A stretch of DNA of 64,000 bases from Peribacillus loiseleuriae (lineage in GTDB: Bacteria > Bacillota > Bacilli > Bacillales > DSM-1321): NCBI RefSeq assembly GCF_001183985.1, contig NZ_LFZW01000001.1, forward strand, positions 2,628,245 through 2,692,244. The letters run 5' to 3'. The notes beneath the pieces are model-generated. The model was given only the letters and a program-made list of their open reading frames with translations, had not been told where the DNA came from and made no database searches. Shown here one piece after another: positions 29,235 through 38,937 of this stretch (its first letter is position 1; every line of letters starts with the position of its first letter). The position numbers and the translations under genes were made by a program.

Positions 29235-30029
29235 ATGAATGTGCGTGCAATATTTATTGATATGGATGGTACACTACTAAAGGCCTCAAACAACATTTCC
29301 CGCCGAAATATGGAAGCCATTAATAGGCTCATTAATCAGGGAGTCAAGGTTTTTCTAGCTACTGGTCGACACTATGAAGTAACCGCTCCCTACCATAAAG
29401 AAATTGGATTACAAACTCCAATGATCTGTTTGAATGGTGCCGCTATTCACGATGCAGAGACAGGAAGAGCTATGCAAATGAAAACCGTCCGACTGAACGA
29501 AGAACGATTCCACCAGCTGACCGCTGAAAATTCTTGTAATGTTATTATCCATACAGCAAATGGGCTTTATTGTAAGGAAACAAATGAAGAAATCGATTAT
29601 TGGACAAAAGTTGGGCAAATTCCGCCACGTTATATTGGAGATTTAAGACAGGCAAATTATCAAGATGTTCTTAAATATAGTGTTCGAACAGGTGTACCAA
29701 AACCTGAATTATCCGCTTTGTTTAAAAAGGAAGCAGAGGTCATCAATTGGAATGACGGGTTTGAAATGGTTGCTCCTAATGTTTCCAAATGGTCTGCTAT
29801 AAAAAACTTACTTCACGCATTTCGAATTAGTCCAAGTGAAGTCGTAGCCATTGGAGACGGACCCAATGATATAGAGATGCTTCGTCATGTCGGTACTGGC
29901 GTGGCAATGGGGAACGCTAGCGAAGAGGTTAAAGCAGCAGCTGATTTTGTTACAGGACACCACGAAAATGATGGATTGGCTGAGTTTATAGAAACTTATC
30001 TTCATAAATCATATAATTCAGTGATTTAG
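29235..30029 (+). CDS. HAD-superfamily phosphatase, Cof type
   Basis: A 264-residue Cof-type (HAD IIB) sugar-phosphate or flavin-nucleotide phosphatase. Motif I is FIDMDGTLL, motif II is FLATGRHYE, the C2 cap occupies about 85-185, the Lys is in SKWSAIKNL, and motif IV is AIGDGPNDIEML followed by GVAMGNASEEVKAAADFVTG. Cytoplasmic. ATG follows GATGAGGAGG. It is a lone plus-strand gene among minus-strand small genes. Natural substrate unknown, as for most of this class. Confidence 0.9.
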   Translation: MNVRAIFIDMDGTLLKASNNISRRNMEAINRLINQGVKVFLATGRHYEVTAPYHKEIGLQTPMICLNGAAIHDAETGRAMQMKTVRLNEERFHQLTAENSCNVIIHTANGLYCKETNEEIDYWTKVGQIPPRYIGDLRQANYQDVLKYSVRTGVPKPELSALFKKEAEVINWNDGFEMVAPNVSKWSAIKNLLHAFRISPSEVVAIGDGPNDIEMLRHVGTGVAMGNASEEVKAAADFVTGHHENDGLAEFIETYLHKSYNSVI

Positions 30030-30052
30030 AGTTATTTTAAAATAACTTTTTT
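30030..30052 (+). terminator. Intrinsic terminator
   Basis: AGTTATTTTAAAATAACT is self-complementary and is followed by TTTTT; it directly follows the HAD gene stop. Confidence 0.65.
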
Positions 30053-30220
30053 GTCATCAGATAGTGTATCTTTATTTGAACATTTTCATTTATGTTGGTT
30101 TTTAACAGTATCAACTGTTTTAGAATTGCCAATTACTCCTAATTATCAATATTGGCACCCTTTAATGCAATAAAAAAATAACCTCTATTAGCTGGTGTAG
30201 TAAAAAAGCATTTCTTCTTA

Positions 30221-30246
30221 TTGAAGTTATGCACCCGTTAGTTCAA
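30221..30246 (+). repeat. Dispersed palindromic repeat
   Basis: TTGAAGTTA, loop TGCACCCG, TTAGTTCAA. A degenerate relative lies at about 30137-30162. Confidence 0.6.
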
Positions 30247-30271
30247 TAAAAAAAATGCCCTGCTTCCCATA

Positions 30272-30296
30272 TTGAAGCAGAGCACAGTTAGTTAAA
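30272..30296 (+). repeat. Dispersed palindromic repeat, at the 3' end of a small gene
   Basis: TTGAAGCAG, loop AGCACAG, TTAGTTAAA. It lies five bases beyond the stop of the minus-strand gene at 30301. Confidence 0.5.
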
Positions 30297-30300
30297 TAAC

Positions 30301-30726
30301 TTATATCTGTTCTTGATAAATATTTAATCGTAAAGGTTCTAATTTTAATGCTATTTTAAACTCTTCAAGATTTTCGACCAAATGGTAAAAATCATCCACA
30401 TCACCATCGGAATCAAAATACCATTCTGACGCTTCCAAACTTCTAAGTTCATTAGTTGGGGTAAATACAAATTCACAATGGAGTTGTTCCATCCCAGAAT
30501 ATTCGTCATCTTCATAGACAGTAAATTGTCTAACGAAATCAAAATAAAATAATTCTTCTCCTGTAAAATCGTATACTCCACATTGGAAGAGTAAAGCTAT
30601 TTCCTCTTCTCCTTCAACTGGTTGTCTTCCAAACGATACAAATTCATTCCAATCATTTGCCACATTAGTTGTATTTTCACCAATCTTCTCTTTGAGGAAA
30701 CCTTCAGCATTTTGGACAGTAATCAT
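30301..30726 (-). CDS. Hypothetical protein, 141 residues
   Basis: A soluble, strongly acidic protein (many Glu and Asp; EDDEYSGMEQ, FDSDGDVDDFYH). No signal peptide or membrane segment. AAAGGAG lies before the ATG. It sits between palindromic repeats at its 3' end (30272) and 5' side (30782), like a gene cassette. I do not recognise a family; the acidity and size would suit an immunity or inhibitor protein, but that is only a guess. Confidence 0.65.
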   Translation of the reverse strand: MITVQNAEGFLKEKIGENTTNVANDWNEFVSFGRQPVEGEEEIALLFQCGVYDFTGEELFYFDFVRQFTVYEDDEYSGMEQLHCEFVFTPTNELRSLEASEWYFDSDGDVDDFYHLVENLEEFKIALKLEPLRLNIYQEQI

Positions 30727-30781
30727 ATTGACTCTCCTTTAATCAACTTAGTTTATTGTCGCTTATTATACCAAATCTTTA

Positions 30782-30808
30782 TTCAACTAAACTGCTTCGT
30801 TACTTCAA
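30782..30808 (+). repeat. Dispersed palindromic repeat
   Basis: TTCAACTAA, loop ACTGCTTCG, TTACTTCAA; well preserved. It lies 31 bases before intron copy 2. Confidence 0.65.
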
Positions 30809-30839
30809 TAAGAAAAAGGCTTTACTCATTAATCAAGTA

Positions 30840-31522
30840 GTCGAGTAGAAGGGAACCTCTCTACCTTGCGGTAGATTGTGTTCCTCCCCCCTCACAGAAC
30901 CGTGCTTGCGCTATTTACGCACACGGCTCCTCCAGTCACCATTCACAAAATATAGCTAATCTCTTTCGCTCAGATTTTGCTAATTCTGTTATCCTTAATA
31001 GTTTTGTGTCCATTTATTATCCCTACCTCTGCGTGTCGTAAATGTGCCCCTAGTAAGGGTGATAACTTGGTAGCAGCCTTTCCTCCATCGGCATTACCCA
31101 ACTTCATTGGTACTACGCTGCTATCCGACTCCCTACAATGGCATTTGGCTTTCTTGCTTATTATCGCTTGTACACCATACTCTTCTATAAGAAGAAAAGA
31201 CCGGTAGGGTCTCCCGAGTTGCCGTATCATATCAATGTGTGACGTGCCAAGGTCTCTGACTCCAGAGAGGTTCTATCCTTCTTGCCTTTAACGATGGATA
31301 AAATGTAGCTTTCTGCTGTGCTTAAGGCATCAGCCCTCTCGATTTACTAACATTATGGAGCTCAATCCCTTCAACCATTTGGCTTTCGGCCCGCCACCTA
31401 ACTGTCTACGCTTAATGGCTAATGTTACCATTAGCCCTCCAAGACTCGCTACGAGTGAATGGCTAGTTCTTTCTCGACGGGAATCCCACCCGCTATATGA
31501 TACGACCTAGGCTCGGCCGCAC
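30840..31522 (-). mobile_element. Group II intron, ORF-less copy 2
   Basis: 683 bp; 5' end GTGCGGCC at 31522, 3' end CTCGAC at 30840. It is the same intron as copy 1 with a few base changes and one base missing near 30933. It is inserted in a palindromic repeat whose right part (AAGCACCCCGTTAGTTCAA) resumes at 31523. Confidence 0.88.
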
Positions 31523-31570
31523 AAGCACCCCGTTAGTTCAATAAGATTCTTAAAATATCATTCAAACTTA

Positions 31571-31798
31571 TTAGGTAAAAAGAGATAAAATTAATGCTAT
31601 TAGAACTAATAGCGAACCTAATAACATCGAACCTATACCGATTACATTTTGCTTTAATAAACGCTTGTTTTTTTTATCCTTTGTATCAATTGGTTGTTCT
31701 TTTTTTACTAATTTATTAATAGCCCTTCTTTGATATAAGAAACCTAATATTCCCAGAATCGCCCCTACGATAGTTAAACAAAATATTAAAATCAACAT
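31571..31798 (-). CDS. Small membrane protein, two segments
   Basis: 75 residues starting MLILIFCLTIVGAI. Two membrane helices (about 2-20 and 52-72) flank a basic, charged loop (KKEQPIDTKDKKNKRLL). GGAGGGG lies four bases before the ATG; a TTG 15 bases upstream is less likely. It is bracketed by two group II introns sitting in palindromic repeats, so it looks like a cassette. No family recognised. Confidence 0.6.
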   Translation of the reverse strand: MLILIFCLTIVGAILGILGFLYQRRAINKLVKKEQPIDTKDKKNKRLLKQNVIGIGSMLLGSLLVLIALILSLFT

Positions 31799-31825
31799 TT
31801 CCCCTCCAAACAATACCCTTAATTA

Positions 31826-32508
31826 GTCGAGTAGAAGGGAACCTCTCTACCTTGCGGTAGATTGTGTTCCTCCCCCCTCACAGAACCGTGCTTGCGCTAT
31901 TTACGCACACGGCTCCTCCAGTCACCATTCACAAAATATAGCTAATCTCTTTCGCTCAGATTTTGCTAATTCTGCTATCCTCAATAGTTTTGTGTCCATT
32001 TATTATCCCTACCTCTGCGTGTAGTAAATGTGCCCCTAGTAAGGGTGATAACTTGGTAGCAGCCTTTCCTCCATCGGCATTACCCAACTTCATTGGTACC
32101 ACGCTGCTATCCGACTCCCTACAACGGCATTTGGCTTCCTTGCTTATTATCGCTTGTACACCCTACTCTTCTATAAGAAGAAAAGACCGGTAGGGCCTCC
32201 CGAGTTGCCGTATCATATCAATGTGTGACGTGCCAAGGTCTCTGACTCCAGAGAGGTTCTATCCTTCTTGCCTTTAACGATGGATAAAATGTAGCTTTCT
32301 GCTGTGCTTAAGGCATCAGCCCTCTCGATTTACTAACATTATGGAGCTCAATTCCTTCAACCATTTGGCTTTCGGCCCGCCACCTAACTGTCTACGCTTA
32401 AAGGCTAATGTTACCATTAGCCCTCCAAGACTCGCTACGAGTGAATGGCTAGTTCTTTCTCGACGGGAATCCCACCCGCTATATGATACGACCTAGGCTC
32501 GGCCGCAC
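31826..32508 (-). mobile_element. Group II intron, ORF-less copy 3
   Basis: 683 bp; 5' end GTGCGGCC at 32508, 3' end CTCGAC at 31826. Inserted in a palindromic repeat: CCTTAATTA on the left and AAGCCCCCGTTAGTTGA on the right. Same internal deletion as the other short copies. Confidence 0.88.
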
Positions 32509-32536
32509 AAGCCCCCGTTAGTTGAGGATGCTAAAT

Positions 32537-32737
32537 TCAATACTTATCTTTTTTCCAACGTTTATATTCTACAAATTCAGAAATACCGAAAACTGTTATC
32601 ATTGATAAAATAGGCACAACATAATACTTCGGAGGTCCAAATACTAAGATAACGATAATAAAAAGTGAAATAAAAAGTATCGCTTTTAAAAAATATGATT
32701 TTTTTCGATATTTTAAATAGAGTTTTACCTTATCCAT
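32537..32737 (-). CDS. Small membrane protein, 66 residues
   Basis: MDKVKLYLKYRKKSYFLKAI, a basic N-terminus, then two closely spaced hydrophobic segments (about 17-34 and 38-55) and a basic tail. GAGAGGAAAAG precedes the ATG. It lies between intron copy 3 and a repeat at 32789. Probably a real small gene; function unknown. Confidence 0.6.
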   Translation of the reverse strand: MDKVKLYLKYRKKSYFLKAILFISLFIIVILVFGPPKYYVVPILSMITVFGISEFVEYKRWKKDKY

Positions 32738-32788
32738 TTACTTTTCCTCTCAATCAAAACTATTCACTTATATTGTTTGTTATCTTTT

Positions 32789-32815
32789 TTGAACTATTCT
32801 GCCCCGATAGTTCCA
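32789..32815 (+). repeat. Dispersed palindromic repeat
   Basis: TTGAACTAT, loop TCTGCCCCG, ATAGTTCCA; well preserved. It lies 15 bases left of the IS110 element. Confidence 0.65.
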
Positions 32816-32964
32816 TAAAGAAACTTCAGCTAAACCAGCTAATAGGAAGTCAATATCTTTCTCTAAAATTTTCATTTCCCTTATGTTATACTATTTTTGG
32901 CCATGCCAAATAACCCTCCAAAACCCTTTTGGAAGGATTTTTCTTTGTTTCACAAAACCGTTAA

Positions 32965-34170
32965 TTAAGCTAAATCAAGGAACGTTTCTTTTCTCTTTAA
33001 TAAAGCATAAATCCAATGAAGAAGTTTATTCATACAGGCAACGATCGCCACTTTGGCAGGCTTTCCTTCTGATTTTTTCTTATCATAGAATACTTTAAGC
33101 TTTTTGTTTCTTGAACTCCTTATCCCGCATAATACGGCAAGATACAGAGAATGGCGTAGTCTACTCGAACCTCTTTTAGTAATACGATTGATGGTTGCCG
33201 TAAACTTACCTGATGAGTGAACACTAGGATCGACTCCAGCGAAGGCAACGAGTTTTTTGGGATGATTAAACCGATCGATTTCACCAATCTTAGAGATAAT
33301 CGTGGCAGCGATTTTTTCTCCGATTCCCGGAATCGATTGGATGATCTTGTATTCCTCCACTTCATTTGCCAAGGCAACGATACGTTCTTCCAAATCGGAA
33401 AGGTGTCCCTGGTATTGAAAAAGAAGCTCAATATACATACGTAGATTAATTAAGTGACTTTGATACACGTTTGTTCGAAATGGATTTCGAGATGCGGAAT
33501 CCATTATTTTTTTGGATTTTTCCCATGCCCATTGACCAGATCGGCTAGGACAGAACTCCATTACACTCTCTGCTAGTTTACTTTCCCCGACTGTTAATAC
33601 CGCCTCTGAAGTAGGGTATTCTTTTAACATCAATAATGAAACCTTTGAAAATAAATCGCCAAAAACCTTTCGGTATTCAGGAAACACTTGATCTAAACTA
33701 GTATGAAACTGAAGTTTAGCTTCCACATACATATTCGTTACGATTTCCTGTTGTCTTGACAAATTCCGAAGGTCTAAAAGCTTAATTCCTCTAATTTTAT
33801 GAGGTTCAAAATCCTCTTTGTAATACAGCACACACAACTGGTACGCATCGATTGCGTCTGTTTTTACCTTTCGTAAACTAGACTTCTTTGCCTGATAAGA
33901 AATAATGGGATTTAGTAAGATATATAGGACCCCTTGTTCCTCCAAGTATTGAATAACGGGCGTATGATAATGCCCTGTAGATTCTAAAATGATCATAGGC
34001 ATTTTCCCTGTTACCTCTTCGATCTCTTTTAAAAATCCTATAAAATGATCTAATTCCTCTCTAGTATGCTTTATTGAAAAGCTCTTTCCATACGGTTTTG
34101 AGTTATTTAAAAATGCCTGAACTTGGCTCTCGCCCTTTGCCACATCCAGACCAACTACTGGATTCATCAT
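32965..34170 (-). CDS. IS110-family transposase (DEDD recombinase)
   Basis: A 401-residue IS110 transposase. The N-terminal RuvC-like domain carries GLDVAKGESQVQAF, ILESTGHYHTPV and KVKTDAIDAYQL (the DEDD acidic residues). A coiled segment follows, then the C-terminal Tnp_20 domain with IQSIPGIGEKIAATIISKIGEIDRF, FAGVDPS and the catalytic Ser region SSGKF. Full length and uninterrupted, so probably functional. It starts with two ATGs after GGAGGAAAA. A second copy begins at the window end. Confidence 0.93.
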   Translation of the reverse strand: MMNPVVGLDVAKGESQVQAFLNNSKPYGKSFSIKHTREELDHFIGFLKEIEEVTGKMPMIILESTGHYHTPVIQYLEEQGVLYILLNPIISYQAKKSSLRKVKTDAIDAYQLCVLYYKEDFEPHKIRGIKLLDLRNLSRQQEIVTNMYVEAKLQFHTSLDQVFPEYRKVFGDLFSKVSLLMLKEYPTSEAVLTVGESKLAESVMEFCPSRSGQWAWEKSKKIMDSASRNPFRTNVYQSHLINLRMYIELLFQYQGHLSDLEERIVALANEVEEYKIIQSIPGIGEKIAATIISKIGEIDRFNHPKKLVAFAGVDPSVHSSGKFTATINRITKRGSSRLRHSLYLAVLCGIRSSRNKKLKVFYDKKKSEGKPAKVAIVACMNKLLHWIYALLKRKETFLDLA

Positions 34171-34350
34171 TTTTTCCTCCTCTACTTACTAACCAGTACC
34201 CCTAGTCCTCCATGTAGTGTCATAGCTTCGCTTGTTATACGAGATCTACGTCCCAACCAGCCTCAAACATGTTTCTACAAGTAGGGGGCGGACAGTTTAG
34301 CTCACGGGGATTATGTCCCACGCACCCGTACGTCCTACCCTGGCTACTGA
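34171..34350 (-). ncRNA. Candidate IS110 bridge RNA region
   Basis: The non-coding stretch just upstream of the transposase gene, inside the element. In IS110-group elements this region encodes the bridge RNA whose loops pair with donor and target DNA. The position and length fit; I have not folded it or located the guide loops. Confidence 0.4.
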
Positions 34351-34371
34351 TATAATAGATTCTATTAAAAA

Positions 34372-34407
34372 AAGGTCAACCAGTAATTTTTACTGGTTAA
34401 CCTTTTA
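34372..34407. terminator. Intrinsic terminator
   Basis: AAAGGT and ACCAGTAA pair with TTACTGGT and ACCTTTT around a short T-rich loop. It ends the minus-strand gene at 34450 and also works from the other side. Confidence 0.65.
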
Positions 34408-34430
34408 ATACGAAGCACCTGTTAGTTGAA
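34405..34430 (+). repeat. Dispersed palindromic repeat
   Basis: TTAATACGA, loop AGCACCTG, TTAGTTGAA; left arm degenerate. 20 bases beyond the 3' end of the gene at 34450. Confidence 0.55.
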
Positions 34431-34449
34431 TATAAATTCAATACTAAAA

Positions 34450-34740
34450 TTAATTTAATTCCCTTTTTCTTGCATGTCTAAAGATAAAATCTGTGAGTGG
34501 AATTATGAAATATATAAAAACCACAATCCAACCAACAATTGATGAATAATTAAATACATTTTTTAAAGATATAACAGCTACTCCAAGCAATAACAATAAA
34601 TATATATATCTTTTTTTCTTGTTATTGCGGATTAGAGAAGAAAAAACAACCCATGCTAAGCTACCCATTATCAAACTGATAATTATTAGAAGAGTTCCCC
34701 AAAATATCTCATTATCCATAGACATCATATTTAGGTACAT
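34450..34740 (-). CDS. Membrane protein, unknown function
   Basis: 96 residues starting MYLNMMSMDNEIFWG, with three membrane segments (about 12-34, 45-60, 68-86) and a basic tail (RHARKRELN). AGGAGGGTGG lies just before the ATG at 34740; a longer frame upstream has no ribosome site. It is flanked by palindromic repeats at 34405 and 34834, giving a complete cassette-like unit. Confidence 0.65.
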   Translation of the reverse strand: MYLNMMSMDNEIFWGTLLIIISLIMGSLAWVVFSSLIRNNKKKRYIYLLLLLGVAVISLKNVFNYSSIVGWIVVFIYFIIPLTDFIFRHARKRELN

Positions 34741-34833
34741 TTCCACCCTCCTATCACACCAAGTCAATATCCACGATTTCCCACTTATTAATAATGTTAA
34801 CACATTAATTGTTTAATTCCGATAATTTTATTG

Positions 34834-34860
34834 TTCTACTAAACTGCTTCGTTAGTTGAA
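34834..34860 (+). repeat. Dispersed palindromic repeat
   Basis: TTCTACTAA, loop ACTGCTTCG, TTAGTTGAA; well preserved. It is followed 15 bases later by the 30-bp palindrome at 34876, a pairing also seen at 48103/48143 and 56645/56670. Confidence 0.65.
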
Positions 34861-34875
34861 GAAGGTTTTTTTCTG

Positions 34876-34905
34876 AATGTATGATTTCATATATTTTCAT
34901 ACATT
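34876..34905. repeat. 30-bp palindrome, copy 2 of 4
   Basis: AATGTATGA and TTCATACATT arms, 30 bases in total like the copy at 5159; the centre differs. Confidence 0.55.
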
Positions 34906-34917
34906 GAAAAGAGTGTA

Positions 34918-34945
34918 AAAAAGGCCCCCAATTGGCGGCCTTTTT
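34918..34945. terminator. Bidirectional terminator
   Basis: AAAAAGGCC and GGCCTTTTT arms with extra C-G pairs near the loop; T-runs on both sides. Confidence 0.65.
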
Positions 34946-34980
34946 ATGGCGCTAACGCTCCCCGTTACTTGGATAAGGAT

Positions 34981-35217
34981 TTACTTAACTCTTTCTTCTT
35001 TTACCTTCTTAATTACATTTTGAATAAACGGTTCCTTCGCTTTGGTATATGCAATTCTATCAAAGTGAAATATTTGATCTCCTACTTTTACTTCCGTCAT
35101 CCGTTGCCATGAATGTGGTACATTGCCTTCTTTATCTTGTTTCGTGTCCAACTTACTTGTATGATTGGGACATCGTTCACATCCCCCTGTCACATAAATA
35201 AAAATAGAAGCCATCAA
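34981..35217 (-). CDS. Hypothetical protein or fragment, 78 residues
   Basis: Contains CERCPNHTSKLD and SWQRMTEVKVGDQIFHFDRI. The W-x(n)-VKVGDxIFH pattern resembles EVE-like or restriction-associated domains, suggesting the remainder of a larger nuclease-linked protein. The start lacks a ribosome site, so this may be a remnant. It is downstream of cysI on the same strand but separated by a short gap; no link to sulfur metabolism is evident. Confidence 0.35.
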   Translation of the reverse strand: MMASIFIYVTGGCERCPNHTSKLDTKQDKEGNVPHSWQRMTEVKVGDQIFHFDRIAYTKAKEPFIQNVIKKVKEERVK

Positions 35218-35244
35218 TCCCAGCTTCTATTTTCTCCGTCTCAA

Positions 35245-36966
35245 TTATTCGTGAAAATTCGTCCCGTCGGTTACAGCTTTTATGATACCAGCGCGGATGA
35301 CAAAATCACCAAAGCGCTCATTCCCTTCTCGTTCTATTGCGTAGCGTGAAAACAGCACACGTAATTCACTTAAGATCTCTTCCTCACCAATATTTTCACG
35401 GTACATCTTGTTTAGGCGACTTCCATCAAAGGCTGCACCGAGATACATATTATATTTTCCTGGGGCTTTACCCATAAAAGCAATTTCCCCAAGGGCAGGA
35501 CGGGCACATCCGTTAGGACAGCCGGTCATACGAATGGTTATTTCTTCATTTCTCAGACCGTTTTCATCAATTATTTCTTCTATTTTATCGATTAGGACGG
35601 GTAAGTATCTTTCACTTTCCGCCATCGCTAATCCACAAGTCGGAAGAGCTACGCATGCCATAGAACTGCGACGAAGGGCTGTATAAAAATCACTATTCAT
35701 CAATCCATATTTATCGATAAGTTCACCGATCTGTTCCTTCTTTTCAGTTGAAACATTAGCGATAATTAAATTTTGATTGGCCGTTAGACGGAAATCTCCA
35801 GTATGGATTTTTGCAATTTCACGCAGGCCGGTCTTCAATTTATAATTTGGATAATCCATTACTCGGCCATTTTGAACAAAAAGGGTAAAGTGCCAATTTC
35901 CATCAATCCCTTTCACCCAGCCGTATCGGTCGCCATTATGATTAAAATGATAGGCTCTCGCTTCTTCCAAGCACCAGCCTAGTCGGTTTTCAAGTTCTTT
36001 TTTAACCACTTCCAGTCCCAACCGATCAATCGTATATTTGAACCGGGCATTTTTACGAACAGAACGATTTCCGTAATCCCGCTGAATGGTAATGATCTTT
36101 TCTGCCACTTCAGTAATTTTTCCTGGTGTACAGAAGCCGATCACTTTGGCCACTTGAGGATAAGTTGCTTTATCACCATGTGTAAAGCCCATTCCTCCTC
36201 CAATGACGATGTTAAAGCCTTTAAGATTGCCTTCCTGCACAATCGCTATAAATCCAAGGTCTTGAGAGAAGACGTCAATATCATTTGATGGCGGTACTGC
36301 AATGCCAATCTTAAACTTTCGCGGCAAATAATACTTTCCGTAAATAGGTTCAACTTCAGCTACTTCCGGCGTACCGGCTACTTTTTCTTCATCAAGCCAA
36401 ATTTCGTGATAAGCCCTTGTTTGCGGCAGTAAATAATCACTTAAAGTTTTTGCATATTCATATACTTCGGAATGAATTTCAGATTGATATGGATTAGGGT
36501 TGCACATCACATTCCGATTTACGTCACCGCAAGCAGCAAGCGTGTTTAATAGAATGCTATTAATTTCCTGAATCGTCTTTTTCATATTCCATTTTAATAT
36601 GCCATGCATTTGAAAGGATTGCCGTGTTGTCAGCTTTAAAGCTCCATTGGCATAATTATCAGCAAGCTCCTCAAGAACACGCCATTGCTCTGAACTTACG
36701 ACACCTCCTGGGGCTCGTACGCGCAGCATAAATCCATAGGCCGGTTCAAGCTTTTGCTTTTGTCTCTCACTTCTAAGATCACGGTCATCCTGTAAATAAC
36801 TGCCATGAAATTTCATTAAACGATTATCATCATCGTTTATTCCTACACTTAGAAGATTCTGCATAGTTGCTTCTAATGTCCCGCGCAAATAATGGCTATC
36901 CTCTTTAATCTGCTCAACATCACTTGGTGGACCGTCCGGTGCTTTTAATATTTGCTTAAAATCCAT
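35245..36966 (-). CDS. cysI: Assimilatory sulfite reductase, hemoprotein subunit
   Basis: A 573-residue siroheme/4Fe-4S protein that, with CysJ, reduces sulfite to sulfide using NADPH. The cluster ligands are visible as [13 protein letters not shown] (Cys-x5-Cys) and [10 protein letters not shown] (Cys-x3-Cys) near residues 425-475. Siroheme-binding basic residues are in [13 protein letters not shown]. Length matches B. subtilis CysI. ATG at 36966 is chosen, with AAAGGGAG ten bases upstream; 36990 gives a non-typical extension. It is last in the sulfate assimilation cluster, 108 bases after cysJ. Confidence 0.95.
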   Translation of the reverse strand: MDFKQILKAPDGPPSDVEQIKEDSHYLRGTLEATMQNLLSVGINDDDNRLMKFHGSYLQDDRDLRSERQKQKLEPAYGFMLRVRAPGGVVSSEQWRVLEELADNYANGALKLTTRQSFQMHGILKWNMKKTIQEINSILLNTLAACGDVNRNVMCNPNPYQSEIHSEVYEYAKTLSDYLLPQTRAYHEIWLDEEKVAGTPEVAEVEPIYGKYYLPRKFKIGIAVPPSNDIDVFSQDLGFIAIVQEGNLKGFNIVIGGGMGFTHGDKATYPQVAKVIGFCTPGKITEVAEKIITIQRDYGNRSVRKNARFKYTIDRLGLEVVKKELENRLGWCLEEARAYHFNHNGDRYGWVKGIDGNWHFTLFVQNGRVMDYPNYKLKTGLREIAKIHTGDFRLTANQNLIIANVSTEKKEQIGELIDKYGLMNSDFYTALRRSSMACVALPTCGLAMAESERYLPVLIDKIEEIIDENGLRNEEITIRMTGCPNGCARPALGEIAFMGKAPGKYNMYLGAAFDGSRLNKMYRENIGEEEILSELRVLFSRYAIEREGNERFGDFVIRAGIIKAVTDGTNFHE

Positions 36967-37074
36967 GACGAACAAACTCCCTTTCTTCATTTAAGTTCAT
37001 CTAACCGCTTATCAAAGTGGAAGACTTTTGCTCTGTCGCTACGCTTTCGTCGCAACAAAAATTGCTGAATAAAT

Positions 37075-38880
37075 TTAGTATACATCACGCTGGTAACGCT
37101 TTTTCTGTTGAAGGCTAGCCAAATACTGTTCCGCCAGTTCACGGCTCATGCCACCCTCTTTTTGGATAATTTCTATTAAAATATTATGGACATCATGTGC
37201 CATGTTTTTCTCGTCACCGCACACGTAAAAATACGCCCCTTCCTCCAGCCACTCAAATAATTCTCTACTATGTTCGAGCATACGGTGCTGCACATAAGCC
37301 TTGTTATCACCGTCCCTAGAAAAAGCAACATCCATTTTTGTTAAAACTCCACTCTTCAGCCAATTTTGCCAATCAAGCTGGTAAAGAAAATCTGTTACGA
37401 AATGCTGATCCCCGAAAAATAGCCATGATTTCCCTTCAGCACCTATTTCCTCACGCTCTTGCAAAAATGAGCGAAAAGGCGCAATACCTGTACCAGGACC
37501 AACCATGATAATTGGCGTTTCTGGACTCTTTGGCAGCTTAAAGTTTTCATTATGCTGAATAAAAACAGGTAGGGAATTCCCAGGCTTGAGGCGCTCTGCT
37601 GCTAGAATTGAACAAACACCATTACGTTCCCGACCATGTGCTTCATAGCGGACGGCACCAATCGTTAAATGAACTTCATCAGGATTTGAGGATAAGCTGC
37701 TTGCAATTGAATAAAGTCTAACTGGTATTTTCCGAAGAACGGAAACAAACTCCTGTGCTGTTTCACCCCATGCACCAAAGTCACGAATCAAATCAAGCAA
37801 ATCACGGCTTTCTATATATTCCTTTACTTTTTCTTCGTTTCCCGGTGTTAAAAGCTCTTGCAATTCATTATTGGATAAAAGCGGCCTCACCTTCTCAAGA
37901 ATCGGCTTTGTTAGTATAGTAATTTCATAGAATGAGAGAAGGGCGTCTTTAAGTGTACGAACATCCCCTTGCTTCACTGTCACTGTCGTTTCGGGATCCC
38001 ACTTTAATTCATTAAGAATTAGTTCGACAAGCGCCGGTTCATTTTCTGGATAAACCCCAAGACTATCACCTGGTTCAAATGATAGGCCAGAGCCCTCCAA
38101 TGATAATTCAAGATGGCGAGTTTCTTTATTCGAGCCCCGTCCATTCAAATTAATATTTTCCAATACTTCTGCTTGAAACGGATTTTTTCTTGAATACTCG
38201 GTTTCGACTGTTTGCAGTGCTGCGGCCGCTTTAAAAATACTTTCCTTACCCCCAGCTTTTAAGCTACTAAGAACTCCTTGAATCCACTCAGTCGCCAACT
38301 CATCAAAATCAACATCACAGTCAAAACGCGGGTAAAGTCTTGTTCCTCCAAACTCCTCTAAGCGTTGATCAAACTCTTTACCTGTCTTGCAAAAGAATTC
38401 GTATGAGCTGTCACCAAGCGCCAAAACAGAAAAGTGCAGATTATTTAGCTTTGGCGCTCTTTTACTATGAAGGTATTCAAAGAAAGTTAATGCGTTATCC
38501 GGTGGGTCCCCTTCTCCATGTGTACTTACAACAATTAATAAGTTTTGGATTTTCTTTAATTGATTTGGTTTAAATTCACTCATCGATAATACAGTTATGT
38601 TAAAACCGTTGTTTTCCAGCCTTTTTGCTGTTTCCTTCGCTAGTCCTTGGGAATTTCCCGTTTGTGAACCGTAAAGGATCGTTACATCTTTAGATGCAAC
38701 CCCTCCAGCTCCTTTTGGGGAAAGGGACCCTATCTGTGTGGCAGTGGATTCCGACTGAATCGCTGCGGCTAAATAACCGCTCAACCATACTTTTTGTGTT
38801 TCCGTTAGTGTAGGCAGAAGTCGACTAAGAAGATCTGCCTGCTCCTGATTAAACGGATTACTTAAAACCTGAAGTTGCAA
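37075..38880 (-). CDS. cysJ: Sulfite reductase, flavoprotein subunit
   Basis: A 601-residue FMN/FAD diflavin reductase that passes electrons from NADPH to CysI. Order: N-terminal helices, flavodoxin domain (ILYGSQTGNSQGLA near 75, VVSTHGEGDPPDNA, LALGDSSYEFFC), FAD-binding domain (RLYSIASS), NADPH domain (MVGPGTGIAPFRSF) and the C-terminus ending YQRDVY. TTG at 38880 is chosen: GAGGTG is seven bases upstream and the protein then begins QLQVLSNPFNQEQ as in B. subtilis CysJ; a longer ATG frame would consume the ribosome site. Confidence 0.95.
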   Translation of the reverse strand: MQLQVLSNPFNQEQADLLSRLLPTLTETQKVWLSGYLAAAIQSESTATQIGSLSPKGAGGVASKDVTILYGSQTGNSQGLAKETAKRLENNGFNITVLSMSEFKPNQLKKIQNLLIVVSTHGEGDPPDNALTFFEYLHSKRAPKLNNLHFSVLALGDSSYEFFCKTGKEFDQRLEEFGGTRLYPRFDCDVDFDELATEWIQGVLSSLKAGGKESIFKAAAALQTVETEYSRKNPFQAEVLENINLNGRGSNKETRHLELSLEGSGLSFEPGDSLGVYPENEPALVELILNELKWDPETTVTVKQGDVRTLKDALLSFYEITILTKPILEKVRPLLSNNELQELLTPGNEEKVKEYIESRDLLDLIRDFGAWGETAQEFVSVLRKIPVRLYSIASSLSSNPDEVHLTIGAVRYEAHGRERNGVCSILAAERLKPGNSLPVFIQHNENFKLPKSPETPIIMVGPGTGIAPFRSFLQEREEIGAEGKSWLFFGDQHFVTDFLYQLDWQNWLKSGVLTKMDVAFSRDGDNKAYVQHRMLEHSRELFEWLEEGAYFYVCGDEKNMAHDVHNILIEIIQKEGGMSRELAEQYLASLQQKKRYQRDVY

Positions 38881-38937
38881 CGAAAAACACCTCATTATCA
38901 TTTTTTGGGAAAATATGAATCTATCAATATATTAGAC

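Larger units (their letters stand above)
32831..34350 (-). mobile_element. IS110-family element, copy 1
   Basis: The left boundary is set by identity with a second copy starting at 63523: both begin TAAACCAGCTAATAGG. The right boundary near 34350 is estimated. It holds one transposase gene and about 180 bases of non-coding sequence upstream of it. No terminal inverted repeats, as expected for the family. Confidence 0.75.

Noticed and set aside
34981..35217. Membership of the cys operon
   Set aside because: It has no ribosome site and sequence hints point to a nuclease-linked domain, not sulfur metabolism.
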